Assembly (NCBI RefSeq): GCF_003437035.1
Contig: NZ_QSRL01000004.1
Coordinates: 1-64,000, forward strand
Source: Collinsella sp. TF08-11AT
Lineage (GTDB): Bacteria; Actinomycetota; Coriobacteriia; Coriobacteriales; Coriobacteriaceae
Direction: 5' to 3'
Length of the DNA: 64,000 bases
Shown here: one piece after another, positions 7,583 to 16,223 of the stretch
How positions within the stretch are numbered: position 1 is the stretch's first letter
Layout: every line of letters starts with the position of its first letter
The notes under the pieces: model-generated
Database searches by the model: none
Seen by the model: the letters and a program-made list of their open reading frames with translations, nothing else
What the model was told of the DNA's origin: nothing
Translations under genes and position numbers: made by a program

Positions 7583-7977
7583 GGGTTCGTCCTTTCTCTT
7601 CCGGGCGCGCGGGCCGAGTCGCCGTGCCCGCGCGCCTCACCTTTCGGGTTCACCATCCATGGTGGGGCGCGTTTTTAACGAAGCCGTAACGGCCGTTGGG
7701 TTCTTTTGGCGCCAACCCTTCTCGACCCGCACATCATGATTAATTTGCTTAAAGCAACAACTTTCCCGATCGATGTAATCACCGAATCAAAACGTGTACG
7801 TCAACCTCCAAAAACGACATTTTTCGACATGTTTGGAGACTGATGTACACGAATGCGAAATCCCCGCCGCCCAAAAGCGCCCTCCACATGTCTGGACTCT
7901 CTATGCTTACGCTGGATAGACATCGCCGGAACGGGTATAGTATCGAAAGTTTTGTCGTTAACCAGCGGGGGAGTCCT
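7583..7977. other. Divergent intergenic region
   Basis: 395 bp between the leftward immunity operon and the rightward phospholipid gene. It contains the CGTTA direct repeat (7676-7691), an inverted repeat CTCCAAA / TTTGGAG (7806-7838) enclosing two CGACAT units 10 bp apart, and a TATAGT (7936-7941) that could be a -10 box for the rightward gene. GC content drops visibly here from the very GC-rich operon to ordinary core sequence. Confidence 0.5.
7676..7691 (-). promoter_or_regulatory. Direct repeat CGTTA-N6-CGTTA, candidate response-regulator box
   Basis: On the minus strand CGTTACGGCTTCGTTA lies about 95 nt upstream of the ATPase start. The two CGTTA units are 11 bp apart, one helical turn, the spacing bound by OmpR/PhoB-family dimers. 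The regulator encoded at the end of the same operon is the obvious candidate to bind here. Confidence 0.45.
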
Positions 7978-8682
7978 GTGGGCATCAAAAAGAAGATCAA
8001 AAAGGAGCTTATCGGCACTTCCGATTACCCGTCGAATAAGATCTTTACGATCTCCAATTTCATCACCTTTACGCGCCTGATCCTCACCCTGGTATTTCTG
8101 TACCTGTTTGTGACGGATAACAACCGCGTCATCGCCATTGTTATCTACGCCGTTGCCGCCTCCACCGACTGGATGGACGGTCAGATCGCCCGCATGACTA
8201 AGACGGTCTCGTGGCTCGGCAAGGTCATGGATCCCATTTGTGACCGTGCGCTGCTGTTCACCGGCGTACTTGGGCTGGTAGTCCGCGGAGAGCTGCCCAT
8301 CTGGGTCTGCGTGCTCATTATTGGCCGCGACATCTATCTGGGCATCGGCACGCTTATCGTGCGTCATTATCACCGTCGCCCCATCGATGTCGTCTTTCCC
8401 GGTAAGATTGCCACTGCACTGCTCATGACCGGCTTCTCGCTCATGCTGCTCGGGTTCCCCGTTGTTGACGGCCTGCACCTTTTACCTTCAACCCTTACGG
8501 CCTTCCCGGGTCTTAACGGAAGCTCGGTGCCCCTCGGCATCTTCTTTGTGTATGGCGGTGTGATCTTCTCCATGCTCACCGCTGTCATCTACTCCATTAA
8601 GGGCGGAGCGGCCATTAAACAGGCTCTCGCGCATCCCGAGGACGAGGACATCGACTTTCTGAACCCCGAAATCGAAGACTGA
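7978..8682 (+). CDS. CDP-alcohol phosphatidyltransferase family protein
   Basis: Membrane enzyme that transfers a phosphatidyl group from CDP-diacylglycerol to an alcohol, probably glycerol phosphate or a related acceptor. The family motif is complete: DWMDGQIAR, then G and two spaced Asp in GKVMDPICDR. About six membrane segments follow the pattern of PgsA/cardiolipin-synthase-type enzymes. The GTG at 7978 is chosen because GGGGGAG lies just upstream and the residues before it do not look coding, although the frame is open to 7843. A second family member, pgsA, is at 28897-29535, so this copy may make a different lipid such as cardiolipin or phosphatidylinositol phosphate. Confidence 0.8.
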   Translation: MGIKKKIKKELIGTSDYPSNKIFTISNFITFTRLILTLVFLYLFVTDNNRVIAIVIYAVAASTDWMDGQIARMTKTVSWLGKVMDPICDRALLFTGVLGLVVRGELPIWVCVLIIGRDIYLGIGTLIVRHYHRRPIDVVFPGKIATALLMTGFSLMLLGFPVVDGLHLLPSTLTAFPGLNGSSVPLGIFFVYGGVIFSMLTAVIYSIKGGAAIKQALAHPEDEDIDFLNPEIED

Positions 8683-8748
8683 TTCGTTGGGGTATGATTA
8701 CGTACGGTTCATTATTTGCGGCACGTCCGCGATAAGTTAGGGGTTGTC

Positions 8749-9183
8749 ATGGACAACATGGTTAACAATATGCCTCAGAATGATAAGACTGCTGACGCTA
8801 CCTGCGTATTCCGCGTGCCTTCAAGCGACGTCACCGTTCCCGACCTCATGGCCAACGTGCGCATCACCGCCCCCGTTCTGTCCATCGTCAAGGGTCCGCA
8901 GACTGGTGCCGCCTTTGAGCTCGAGGACGACGTGACCACCATCGGCCGCGATCCCGCGAATGGCATCTTCCTCAACGACATGACTGTCTCGCGCAGCCAC
9001 GCACGCATTATTCGTGAGGGCCTGGGCGCCCGTATTGAGGATCTGGGCTCGCTCAATGGCACCTGGGTCGACGGTGCCATTGTCAACGCCGCTCCGCTGC
9101 ACGACGGCTCTTCCGTTCAGATCGGTACGTTTACGCTCATCTACCACGAGAGCACGCCGGAGCGCATCGAAACCGGTGAGTAG
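8749..9183 (+). CDS. FHA-domain protein, GarA/OdhI-like
   Basis: A 144-residue cytoplasmic phosphothreonine-binding protein. The C-terminal FHA domain (about residues 45-135) keeps the binding residues in IGRDPANGIF, VSRSHARI and GSLNGTWVDG. Near the N-terminus DATCVFRVP aligns by eye with ETTSVFRAD, the phosphorylation switch of mycobacterial GarA and corynebacterial OdhI, which control 2-oxoglutarate metabolism through Ser/Thr kinases. Only one Thr remains here. The ATG at 8749 has AGGGG about 7 nt upstream; a TTG eleven codons earlier is less likely. It ends 3 nt before an FtsR-like gene, the same order as odhI-ftsR in Corynebacterium. Confidence 0.85.
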   Translation: MDNMVNNMPQNDKTADATCVFRVPSSDVTVPDLMANVRITAPVLSIVKGPQTGAAFELEDDVTTIGRDPANGIFLNDMTVSRSHARIIREGLGARIEDLGSLNGTWVDGAIVNAAPLHDGSSVQIGTFTLIYHESTPERIETGE

Positions 9184-9186
9184 GGC

Positions 9187-10065
9187 ATGGCCGAACGCAA
9201 CTATCTGAGTATCGGCCAAGTCGTCAACCTACTTCGAGGCGCATACCCCGATCTTTCGAACTCAAAAATTAGATTTCTAGAGGATGAGGGGCTCATTACC
9301 CCTCATCGTACGCCTAAGGGATACCGTCAGTACTCCAAGGAGGACGTTGATCGCCTGGAGGTCATTCTGCACTTGCAGAAGACTCGCTACATGCCGCTCA
9401 ACGTGATTAAGCAGCGCTTGGAAAACGCCACGGACCTGTCAACGCTCGCCTACGAGGTGGGCTTGCTGTCCGATGTTCCGCTCAAGACGGAGCCCAAGGA
9501 GACCAAACAAAAGCTGCATCCCATCGAGACCATTCCCGATATGCTGGGCGTCGAGATCTCGTTTATCCGCTCGCTCGCCGAGAACGACCTCATTCGCATC
9601 ATCAAGAGTCCGCAGAACCGTGAGCTCGTCGATGGTCGCGATTTTCCGATCATCCGCTACTGCTCCGAGCTGTCACGCTTCCATATCGAGCCGCGCAACC
9701 TGCGTCAGTACGTGTCTTCCGCCAACCGCGAGTCCTCGATGTTTGAGCAGGTGCTCGTGAGCATGCTCGGCATGGATACTTCTGATGACGAGCGCGACGC
9801 CAAGCTCGAGCGTGCGTTTAAGAAGCTTCACGACCTGACGGAGGGTGTGCACACTGCGCTGCTCAAGAACCGCGTTTTTGAGTCGCTCAACGCCGTGGTC
9901 GAGGACGCCGACATCGATGCACTCGATGAGGAAATCGCTCGCTCCGAGTCCACCAAGGCCAAAAACGAAGAAACTGTCGCGCCGGCTTCGCACGAGGATT
10001 CTCTCGTAAAGCCGCTCAAGGTCGTCGCCCCTTCGCAAACCGGCACCGCCACCGCGGGCAAATAA
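9187..10065 (+). CDS. MerR-family regulator, FtsR-like
   Basis: A 292-residue DNA-binding protein. The N-terminal MerR winged helix is clear: YLSIGQVVNLL, IRFLEDEGLITPHRTPKGYR and QYSKEDVDRLEVIL. Two further regions follow, a middle helical domain (LGVEISFIRSLAENDLIRII) and a C-terminal region, ending in a loose acidic and threonine-rich tail. Lengths near 250 with this N-terminus and an adjacent FHA gene match FtsR, which activates the cell-division gene ftsZ in Corynebacterium. The role in division here is an inference from family and gene order. Confidence 0.8.
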   Translation: MAERNYLSIGQVVNLLRGAYPDLSNSKIRFLEDEGLITPHRTPKGYRQYSKEDVDRLEVILHLQKTRYMPLNVIKQRLENATDLSTLAYEVGLLSDVPLKTEPKETKQKLHPIETIPDMLGVEISFIRSLAENDLIRIIKSPQNRELVDGRDFPIIRYCSELSRFHIEPRNLRQYVSSANRESSMFEQVLVSMLGMDTSDDERDAKLERAFKKLHDLTEGVHTALLKNRVFESLNAVVEDADIDALDEEIARSESTKAKNEETVAPASHEDSLVKPLKVVAPSQTGTATAGK

Positions 10066-10105
10066 CAGCTGCCGCTTATCCGGCAACCCATTGAAAGGTC
10101 ATGCA

Positions 10106-10636
10106 ATGTACGACTTCGAATCTCAAATCGTCGACATCCCCGACTATCCCGAGCCCGGAGTCATCTTTAAAGACATCACGCCGCTCTTTGGCAATCCCGA
10201 GGCGCTCAAAGCCATGACCGATGCCCTCGCCGAGCACTTTGCCGGCATGGGAATCACCAAGGTCGTGGGCCCAGAGGCTCGAGGCTTTATGGTTGGCGTA
10301 CCGGTGGCTGTAGCCCTTGGCGCCGGCTTTGTTCCCGCACGTAAACCGGGCAAGCTGCCGCGCGAGACCGTGAGCCAAAGCTATGAGCTCGAATACGGAA
10401 CGGATTCCATTGAGATCCATGCCGACGCTATCAGCTCTAAAGATACCGTGTTGATTCTGGATGACTTGGTCGCGACGGGCGGAACCGTCGAGGCAACAGG
10501 TAAACTGGTGCGAGATATGGGCGCAAAGCTTGTCGGTTACGGTTGTATCCTTGAGCTTGCGTTTCTCAACCCGCGCGAGAAGCTCACGCCGTCTGATGAC
10601 GATGTGGAGCTCTTTAGCCTGGTGACGGTAGGCTAG
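10106..10636 (+). CDS. apt: Adenine phosphoribosyltransferase
   Basis: Salvages adenine with phosphoribosyl pyrophosphate to form AMP in the cytoplasm. The 176 residues contain the family signature IVDIPDYPEPGVIFKDITPL at the N-terminus, the GPEARGFMVGVPVA substrate loop and the pyrophosphate-binding motif VLILDDLVATGGTV. The ATG at 10106 is preferred over a TTG at 10091 because GAAAGG precedes it and the family usually begins here. It follows the FtsR-like gene by 40 nt in the same direction. Confidence 0.95.
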   Translation: MYDFESQIVDIPDYPEPGVIFKDITPLFGNPEALKAMTDALAEHFAGMGITKVVGPEARGFMVGVPVAVALGAGFVPARKPGKLPRETVSQSYELEYGTDSIEIHADAISSKDTVLILDDLVATGGTVEATGKLVRDMGAKLVGYGCILELAFLNPREKLTPSDDDVELFSLVTVG

Positions 10637-10668
10637 CCGTTACCCTTAGTTACTGGAAAGGAAGCTAC

Positions 10669-11790
10669 ATGCGCACAGCAAACACGCACAAAAACATGGC
10701 ACGCTGCGCTGCTACGGCAACCCTCGCTTGTGTTTTGGGCTTGGGCCTCGCGGCTCCTGCCTACGCCGATACCGCATCCGACCTTGCCGCTGCTCGTGCG
10801 AAGCTCGAGCAGATCGGTACCCAAACTCAGCAGATTTACGATGAGCTCGCCACGCAGACGCAAGCGCTCGATCAGACTGCCGGCGAGATCACGCAAAAGC
10901 AGCAGGAGATCGCCGATGGTCAGGCCAAGCTCTCGACCTATGTCGCCGGCGAGTACAAAACCGGCGGTCTGAGCCTGCTTCAGGTTCTGACGGGTGTCGA
11001 TGATCTGAGCGATATGCTCAACCGTCTGTTCTACTACGGCAAAGTTTCCGATAAGCAGGCTCAGACCATTCAAGAGGTAAAGGAGCTTAAGCAGCAGCTC
11101 ACCGATAAGCAGGCCGAGCAGGAGAAGAACGTCGCCACCACGCAAAAGAAGGTCGACGAGCTTAACGCCCAGCAGGCTGAAGCCCAGAGTGTCGTGAACT
11201 CCCTGGATTCACAGTTGCAGGCCGAGCTTGCTGCCGAGGCCCAGGCCAACGCCGCGCTGCAGGCTGGCATAAATGCTAGCACCGCCGAAAAGGCCACGGT
11301 GAGCAACGACACCGCCGGTACGAGCGAGAACACCAACAAGGGTGGCGGTACGACCAACGACGGCGGCGGAAACACGCCCGCGCCCGCTCCCACTCCGCAG
11401 CCCCCGACGCCCGCTCCGGCTCCGGCTCCGGCTCCGACGCCTTCCGCACCGAGCCAGTCCGTTGACGGCGGTTCCGTTGTTTCGCGTGCCTATAGCAAGC
11501 TCGGATACGCTTACTCTTGGGGTGGCATTGGGCCGAACAGCTTTGACTGCTCCGGTTTTGTAAGCTATTGCCTCACGGGACGCTACTGCCGTCTGGGCAC
11601 CACGGTCGACTTCATGGGTTGGACCCGTGTGTCCGATCCGCAACCCGGCGATGTTGTGGTTAACTCCTACCATACCGGCATCTATATCGGTAATGGTCAG
11701 ATGATCCATGCTTCCGACTACAAAACGGGCGTCATCATCAGTTCCGTCGCAGCCGGTATGAACAACAACTACATTTTCGTGCGCTACTAA
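10669..11790 (+). CDS. Secreted NlpC/P60 peptidoglycan endopeptidase
   Basis: Cell-wall hydrolase that cuts stem peptides. It has a signal peptide (about 1-33, ending APAYA), a long coiled coil (about 34-205, rich in Gln/Glu with a GEYKTGGLSLLQVL insert typical of the PcsB/RipA type), a proline-alanine linker (about 230-265), and a C-terminal NlpC/P60 domain. The catalytic Cys is in NSFDCSGFVSY, the first His in SYHTGIYIGNG and a further His in MIHASD. A coiled coil that blocks or recruits the domain suggests control by division proteins such as FtsEX. AAAGGAAG precedes the ATG. Confidence 0.9.
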   Translation: MRTANTHKNMARCAATATLACVLGLGLAAPAYADTASDLAAARAKLEQIGTQTQQIYDELATQTQALDQTAGEITQKQQEIADGQAKLSTYVAGEYKTGGLSLLQVLTGVDDLSDMLNRLFYYGKVSDKQAQTIQEVKELKQQLTDKQAEQEKNVATTQKKVDELNAQQAEAQSVVNSLDSQLQAELAAEAQANAALQAGINASTAEKATVSNDTAGTSENTNKGGGTTNDGGGNTPAPAPTPQPPTPAPAPAPAPTPSAPSQSVDGGSVVSRAYSKLGYAYSWGGIGPNSFDCSGFVSYCLTGRYCRLGTTVDFMGWTRVSDPQPGDVVVNSYHTGIYIGNGQMIHASDYKTGVIISSVAAGMNNNYIFVRY

Positions 11791-11814
11791 GTCACTCTGT
11801 ATAGCGAACGAAGG

Positions 11815-11853
11815 TGAACCTCGTGGCCTTTGAGCTGCGAGGTTCATTTATTT
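11815..11853 (+). terminator. Intrinsic terminator after the NlpC/P60 gene
   Basis: TGAACCTCG (11815-11823) pairs with CGAGGTTCA (11838-11846), followed by TTTATTT. It lies 25 nt after the stop codon. Confidence 0.75.
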
Positions 11854-11930
11854 ATGACCGTGCTCCATACATGATCCTAATGTGCTAGTTTTCAATACTA
11901 GATGCACGCTTCATCGGTGAGCAATATAGC

Positions 11931-11936
11931 TATAAT
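11931..11936 (+). promoter_or_regulatory. TATAAT, possible -10 box for the degV-like gene
   Basis: A perfect TATAAT lies 29 nt before the start of the next gene. No good -35 element is visible at 17 nt, so the call is tentative. Confidence 0.4.
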
Positions 11937-11965
11937 GATTGAGAAGCATATAGAAAGGACCCTCT

Positions 11966-12832
11966 ATGAGCTGGGCACTTATCTCCGATTCGAGCTGTAA
12001 CCTCCGCGATTGGCAACCGACCGCGCCCCATACCACCTTTGCATTTGCACCCCTCAAAATTCGAGTGGGGGAGCGCGAGTTCGTCGATGACCTCACGCTC
12101 GACGTTCACGAACTCAATTGCGCCGTGCAGGCGGAGTCGAGCGCTTCTTCGAGCGCCTGTCCGAGCGTAGGCGAGTGGACCGAACTCTTTAGGCTTGCCG
12201 ACAAGACGATTTGTATGCCCATCTCGGAGGGCGTATCGGGGAGCTATAACGCCGCCGCCACGGCACGCGATTTGGTTCTTGCCGAGGAGCCGAACCGTCA
12301 AATTCATTTGGTCAATTCACGCGGAGCCGGCGGCAAAATGGACCTGATCTTACTGCTGTTCGACCGGTATCTTGCAAGCAATCCGGATCTCTCATTCGAG
12401 GACGCTTGCGCATACTTCGATAGCCTTGAGCAGAACAGCAAAATCCTCTTCAGCTTGTGCAATTACGAAAACCTGGCCAAAGCCGGACGTATCCCTAAGG
12501 CAGCCGGCGTCATTGCCAACAAGCTCAATATCCGCATTTTGGGCACGGCGAGTGAGGCCGGTAAAATCGAACTCGTCGGGCACACGCGTGGCGAAAAGAA
12601 GATGCTCAACAAGATCATCGACACCATGGAAGCCGAGGGTTTTACGGGCGGTGAGGTCATCATCGATCACGTTGAGAACGAAGCTGGAGCCCAGGCGCTT
12701 ACTGACCGCATAGTCGAGCATTGGCCCGGCTCCAAGACCATCATCATGCCCTGCAACGGCCTGGATTCCTATTACGCCGAGATGCACGGCCTCATCATCG
12801 GCTACGGCATGGGCGTAGCTTCGGGCAAATAA
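11966..12832 (+). CDS. DegV-family fatty-acid-binding protein
   Basis: DegV/FakB-type proteins bind a fatty acid and, with the kinase FakA, feed it into phospholipid synthesis. The 288 residues show the family start MSWALISDSSCNL, the Ser-containing motif MPISEGVSGSYNAA and the AGRIPKAAG segment that packs over the lipid. The ATG at 11966 follows GAAAGGACC. The domain seems complete. No fakA homologue is in the window, so lipid binding is a family inference. Confidence 0.88.
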   Translation: MSWALISDSSCNLRDWQPTAPHTTFAFAPLKIRVGEREFVDDLTLDVHELNCAVQAESSASSSACPSVGEWTELFRLADKTICMPISEGVSGSYNAAATARDLVLAEEPNRQIHLVNSRGAGGKMDLILLLFDRYLASNPDLSFEDACAYFDSLEQNSKILFSLCNYENLAKAGRIPKAAGVIANKLNIRILGTASEAGKIELVGHTRGEKKMLNKIIDTMEAEGFTGGEVIIDHVENEAGAQALTDRIVEHWPGSKTIIMPCNGLDSYYAEMHGLIIGYGMGVASGK

Positions 12833-12853
12833 ATTCCAACCAAGCAAAAATAT

Positions 12854-12898
12854 GGGCGGGACAAAGCGACAGATGGCTCTTTGTCCCACCCGTTTTAT
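12854..12898 (+). terminator. Intrinsic terminator after the degV-like gene
   Basis: GGGCGGGACAAAG (12854-12866) pairs with CTTTGTCCCACCC (12879-12891), with one G-T pair, followed by GTTTTAT. It lies just before the converging DUF1836 gene. Confidence 0.75.
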
Positions 12899-12905
12899 AC
12901 GTCGG

Positions 12906-13517
12906 CTAGCTATTAAACCCGTTGAACTTGAGATAGCTCATCAAGTAAGCCTTCGAAACAAAGGATGAAACCGCACTGCGCACAAGCAGCGACTCACGCG
13001 TTACCTGATGCGCCGTATCGGGAACCGGCGTCTGCTCGACGGAAAACGCCGAACGAATCGATGCCTCGAGCTGATCAACCACATAGTCGAAGGCCGTCGG
13101 GGCATCGTAGCTCAATCGCTGAATGTTAAAGAGTGCCTGCACCGCAGCAATAGGTAGCACCTGCTTAAAGATGCAAATAGCGATCAGACGGGCAATCTGC
13201 TCGCGGCCATATTGCTTTTTGACCGGAGCAGGCACCAGGCCGACCTTCACGTAGTTATTGATCATCGATGGCGTAATGACGGGCTGCTCAACGCAAATGG
13301 ACAGCGGCTCCATCCACAGCGCAACATACTCAATGACCTGGTCGCGGTAGAGTGTCACATTGGGCAACTGGTTATAGCGCGGCAGACTCAACGTATTGAG
13401 TTTACGCACGATATCGGACTGAATGAATGCATCGGGCAGCACCGTGGGCTGAATATCCTCGGGCTTAATGCTTACCGACGAATCGGACATCGGAATAACG
13501 TGTTTAACGTGGTTCAT
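12906..13517 (-). CDS. DUF1836 protein, MerR-like regulator
   Basis: A 203-residue protein with the DUF1836 layout: LSLPRYNQLPNVTLYRDQVI, then PSMINNYVKVGLVPAPVKKQ and YGREQIARLIAICIFKQVLP, which together resemble a MerR-type helix-turn-helix with its helical hairpin. Such proteins are presumed regulators in Firmicutes and Coriobacteriia; targets are unknown. The ATG at 13517 is chosen for its GGAGG; the open frame upstream is not protein-like. It is transcribed alone, between two terminators. Confidence 0.8.
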   Translation of the reverse strand: MNHVKHVIPMSDSSVSIKPEDIQPTVLPDAFIQSDIVRKLNTLSLPRYNQLPNVTLYRDQVIEYVALWMEPLSICVEQPVITPSMINNYVKVGLVPAPVKKQYGREQIARLIAICIFKQVLPIAAVQALFNIQRLSYDAPTAFDYVVDQLEASIRSAFSVEQTPVPDTAHQVTRESLLVRSAVSSFVSKAYLMSYLKFNGFNS

Positions 13518-13589
13518 AAAGGTCCTCCGTTCATTTTCTATATTGTATTCTAGGTTATCTAGTTTTGCATACCACATAGCCGGCAAGTA

Positions 13590-13631
13590 AAAGTGGTTGG
13601 ACAACACATTGATGCATCGTCCAACCACTTT
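13590..13631 (-). terminator. Intrinsic terminator after trxB
   Basis: Perfect 13-bp arms AAAGTGGTTGGAC (13590-13602) and GTCCAACCACTTT (13619-13631). On the minus strand the stem runs into CTTTTACTTG, 40 nt after the trxB stop. Confidence 0.75.
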
Positions 13632-13671
13632 GTTTAAAGATAGCAACCTTACATAAGATATATTATCGTAC

Positions 13672-14610
13672 TTATCCACGGAGAAACGCGTATGCGCTCG
13701 TTGCCGCTATGGCTCCGTCCGAAACAGCGGTCACAACCTGGCGTAAACGTTTGGAACGGATATCGCCAGCGGCAAATAGACCTGGCGTGCGGGTCGCCAT
13801 GGATTCATCAGTCAGAATGCCGCCATCAGGCGCCAGATCGACTAGATGCTCAACAAGCTCGGTATGGGGCTGCGTTCCGGTAAAGACAAAGATGCCAAAC
13901 GAGCCGGGCTCAAATGACTCGGTATGAGTCTCGCCGGATGCATTGTCCTTAAAGGTAATCGTCGTTGGCATGGCTTCGCCCGATAGCTCCACAATACTAG
14001 TTTGGTACCTAACTGTAATATTGTCCTTTGCGAGTACTTTCTGAACAACACCATCGGGCGCACGGAACTGGTCGCGGCGCAGCACGATGGTCACACTGTT
14101 GGCAAGGTCGGACAGGAACAGAGCCTCTTCGCATGCCGAATTGCCACCACCGATTACAAAAACCTGCTTGCCGCGGAAAAACATGCCGTCACATGTTGCG
14201 CAATATGAAACGCCACGACCGCGATACGTATCCTCGCCTGCGAAACCTGCCGGACGCGGCGTGGCACCCATGCAAGCGATAACGCTCGAGGCCAGCGTAT
14301 CGCCCATATCGTGATGCACCGTAAACAACGCTGCATCGGCATCGTAATCGATACCCGTAACCATGCTCCATGTAACCTGTGCTCCCAGGCCCTCTGCATG
14401 CTGCTGAAAACGCTCGCCGAGTTCGGCGCCACTCAGGAGCGGGAAACCCGGATAGTTCTCGACCTCATTGGTTGTGGCGATCTGCCCTCCCGACATGCCC
14501 TGCTCAATCACGGTCGTCGTCAGGTTGGCACGCGCAGCATAAATAGCGGCAGCATAGCCCGCGGGGCCGCCACCGATAATCGCAACATCGATCGGCTTAT
14601 CGGTAGTCAT
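13672..14610 (-). CDS. trxB: Thioredoxin reductase
   Basis: FAD enzyme that reduces thioredoxin with NADPH. The 312 residues contain the FAD-binding IIGGGPAGYAAAIYAAR, the redox pair Cys137/Cys140 in SYCATCDG, the NADPH-binding VIGGGNSACEEAL and the C-terminal FAD motif GLFAAGDIR. The ATG at 14610 follows GAAAGGAC; the longer upstream frame is unlikely. Transcribed alone, divergent from the glycosyltransferase gene. Confidence 0.95.
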   Translation of the reverse strand: MTTDKPIDVAIIGGGPAGYAAAIYAARANLTTTVIEQGMSGGQIATTNEVENYPGFPLLSGAELGERFQQHAEGLGAQVTWSMVTGIDYDADAALFTVHHDMGDTLASSVIACMGATPRPAGFAGEDTYRGRGVSYCATCDGMFFRGKQVFVIGGGNSACEEALFLSDLANSVTIVLRRDQFRAPDGVVQKVLAKDNITVRYQTSIVELSGEAMPTTITFKDNASGETHTESFEPGSFGIFVFTGTQPHTELVEHLVDLAPDGGILTDESMATRTPGLFAAGDIRSKRLRQVVTAVSDGAIAATSAYAFLRG

Positions 14611-14728
14611 GAAGCGTCCTTTCGTCGAAACGTTGTCGTTCTTTGCGCTCATACCCAAATTTACGTGAACGTGACACTCATGCACTACAATGATAAATCC
14701 GTATTACAAAGCTGAAGGGGAGTTATCG

Positions 14729-16030
14729 ATGGACCAGGCGCAGACGAGTGACGACGCCCCCCTGCTCACGCACAGCACTCCCCAATCGGAGCAAACCACG
14801 CTCCTGGCTCAGCAAAAACCTCTCGTGACCATCGTGCACGCCTCCGTTGGCTCGGGCCACAAGGCCGCCGCAAATGCGATTGCGCAGGCATTCGACCTTA
14901 TCCGCGGCACCAATGGCATCCCCGAGGATATTGAGATTGAAGTGCTCGATATCCTTGATTTTGGACGTATTAAATTCGACGGCAATAAGACCGCGGCTTC
15001 TTTTACGGGAGCCACGCGCCCCATTTACGACCTGACCTGGCGATATACGCTTACGGGACATCTTCTCTGGGGTGGCGGAACGGCATGGTCGCGAATTATG
15101 TTCCCCGCCTTCAACGAATATATTCGTAGCCGCAGGCCCATAGCCGTGGTTGCAACGCACATCACGGCAGCCAATGTTGCCGTGGGCGCCCGCGTAATTA
15201 CGGGTATCGATTATCCGGTCATCTGCGTACCGACCGACTACGAAGTCGAGGGATGGTGGCCCCACAAGGACACCGATTTATTCTGTGTTGCCAACGAATT
15301 TATGGCCGAAACGCTGCGTCCGCGCAAGGTGCTCGAAACAAAAATTCGCATTACCGGCATTCCCATTCGCGCCGGATTCGACACGGATTACGATCGCGAG
15401 GAAGAGCTAGCTAAGTTCAACCTCCCCACCGACAAGACCGTCGTGCTGGTAATGGCCGGTGCCAGCTTGCCTCAACCGTACGTTCGCTTTCGCGCGGAGA
15501 TGGACCGCACCCTCCCCTTCCTACGCAGCTTCGAAGACATGCACTTTGTCTTTTTGCCGGGCAAGGACGCCGAATACGCCGCCCGCCTCAAGACACTCTT
15601 CGATGCCATGAAACTCGAGAACGTCACGGTTCTTGACTATGTCGATGATATGGCAGCGCTTATGCACGGCTGCGACCTGGCAATTCTCAAATCGGGCGGA
15701 CTCACCGTCACCGAGTGCCTATGCGCACATCTGCCGATGATCCTGCTGGGCAAGTCCTATGGCCAGGAAAAGGCCAACACCACCATGCTCACCGGCATGG
15801 GCGCCAGCATGCATGTCACCACCGCACGAGAGCTCATCGTTACCCTACGTCACTTGCACGACCATCCCGAATCACTCAAAGCCCTACTCATCAACGGCGA
15901 AGTACTACGCCGCCCCCACGCAGCCGAAGACATAGCCATCGCCGCCATGGAGCTCGTAGGCAAACCCCAAAAGCGCAAACGAGCCTTCTGCCGCTTCTAC
16001 TGGGGCGGAAAACCCGCGCATATCCGCTAG
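14729..16030 (+). CDS. MGDG-synthase/MurG-like glycosyltransferase
   Basis: Adds a sugar to diacylglycerol or a related lipid, forming membrane glycolipids. The N-terminal half has the MGDG-synthase domain signature VTIVHASVGSGHKAAANAIA and ATHITAANVA; the C-terminal half is a GT-B nucleotide-sugar domain with LAILKSGGLTVTECLCAHLP, where the Glu binds the ribose. This fits processive diacylglycerol glucosyltransferases such as UgtP. The ATG at 14729 follows AAGGGGAG. The product may anchor lipoteichoic-acid-like glycolipids; acceptor not determinable here. Confidence 0.85.
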   Translation: MDQAQTSDDAPLLTHSTPQSEQTTLLAQQKPLVTIVHASVGSGHKAAANAIAQAFDLIRGTNGIPEDIEIEVLDILDFGRIKFDGNKTAASFTGATRPIYDLTWRYTLTGHLLWGGGTAWSRIMFPAFNEYIRSRRPIAVVATHITAANVAVGARVITGIDYPVICVPTDYEVEGWWPHKDTDLFCVANEFMAETLRPRKVLETKIRITGIPIRAGFDTDYDREEELAKFNLPTDKTVVLVMAGASLPQPYVRFRAEMDRTLPFLRSFEDMHFVFLPGKDAEYAARLKTLFDAMKLENVTVLDYVDDMAALMHGCDLAILKSGGLTVTECLCAHLPMILLGKSYGQEKANTTMLTGMGASMHVTTARELIVTLRHLHDHPESLKALLINGEVLRRPHAAEDIAIAAMELVGKPQKRKRAFCRFYWGGKPAHIR

Positions 16031-16043
16031 CGTCTTTATGTCC

Positions 16044-16147
16044 GCTTACCTGTGGGAGGCCCCTATATATCATCCCGTGCTCAAACATTCTCGCTTCGCT
16101 GCGAAACTGCGCGCGGGACGATATATAGGGGCCTCCCACAGGTAAGC
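16044..16147. repeat. Palindromic repeat family A, copy 1
   Basis: Outer arms GCTTACCTGTGGGAGGCCCC... (16044-16071) and the exact reverse complement (16120-16147), 28 bp each, flank a core containing TGCTCAAACATTCTCG and GCTGCGAAACTGCGCG. The core, in the opposite orientation, recurs at 16306-16408. It lies just after the glycosyltransferase stop, and could act as a bidirectional terminator. Confidence 0.7.
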
Positions 16148-16223
16148 TGCGTTAACGTACCAGCGGCTATACCAGATTCCCCACCAGTAGAATCTGCAAA
16201 GGGGAACCAGAGAATATAAATAC

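Noticed and set aside
7978..8682. Assigning this CDP-alcohol transferase as pgsA
   Set aside because: The copy at 28897-29535 has the conserved pgsA-cinA-recA neighbourhood; this one is left as a family member without a symbol.
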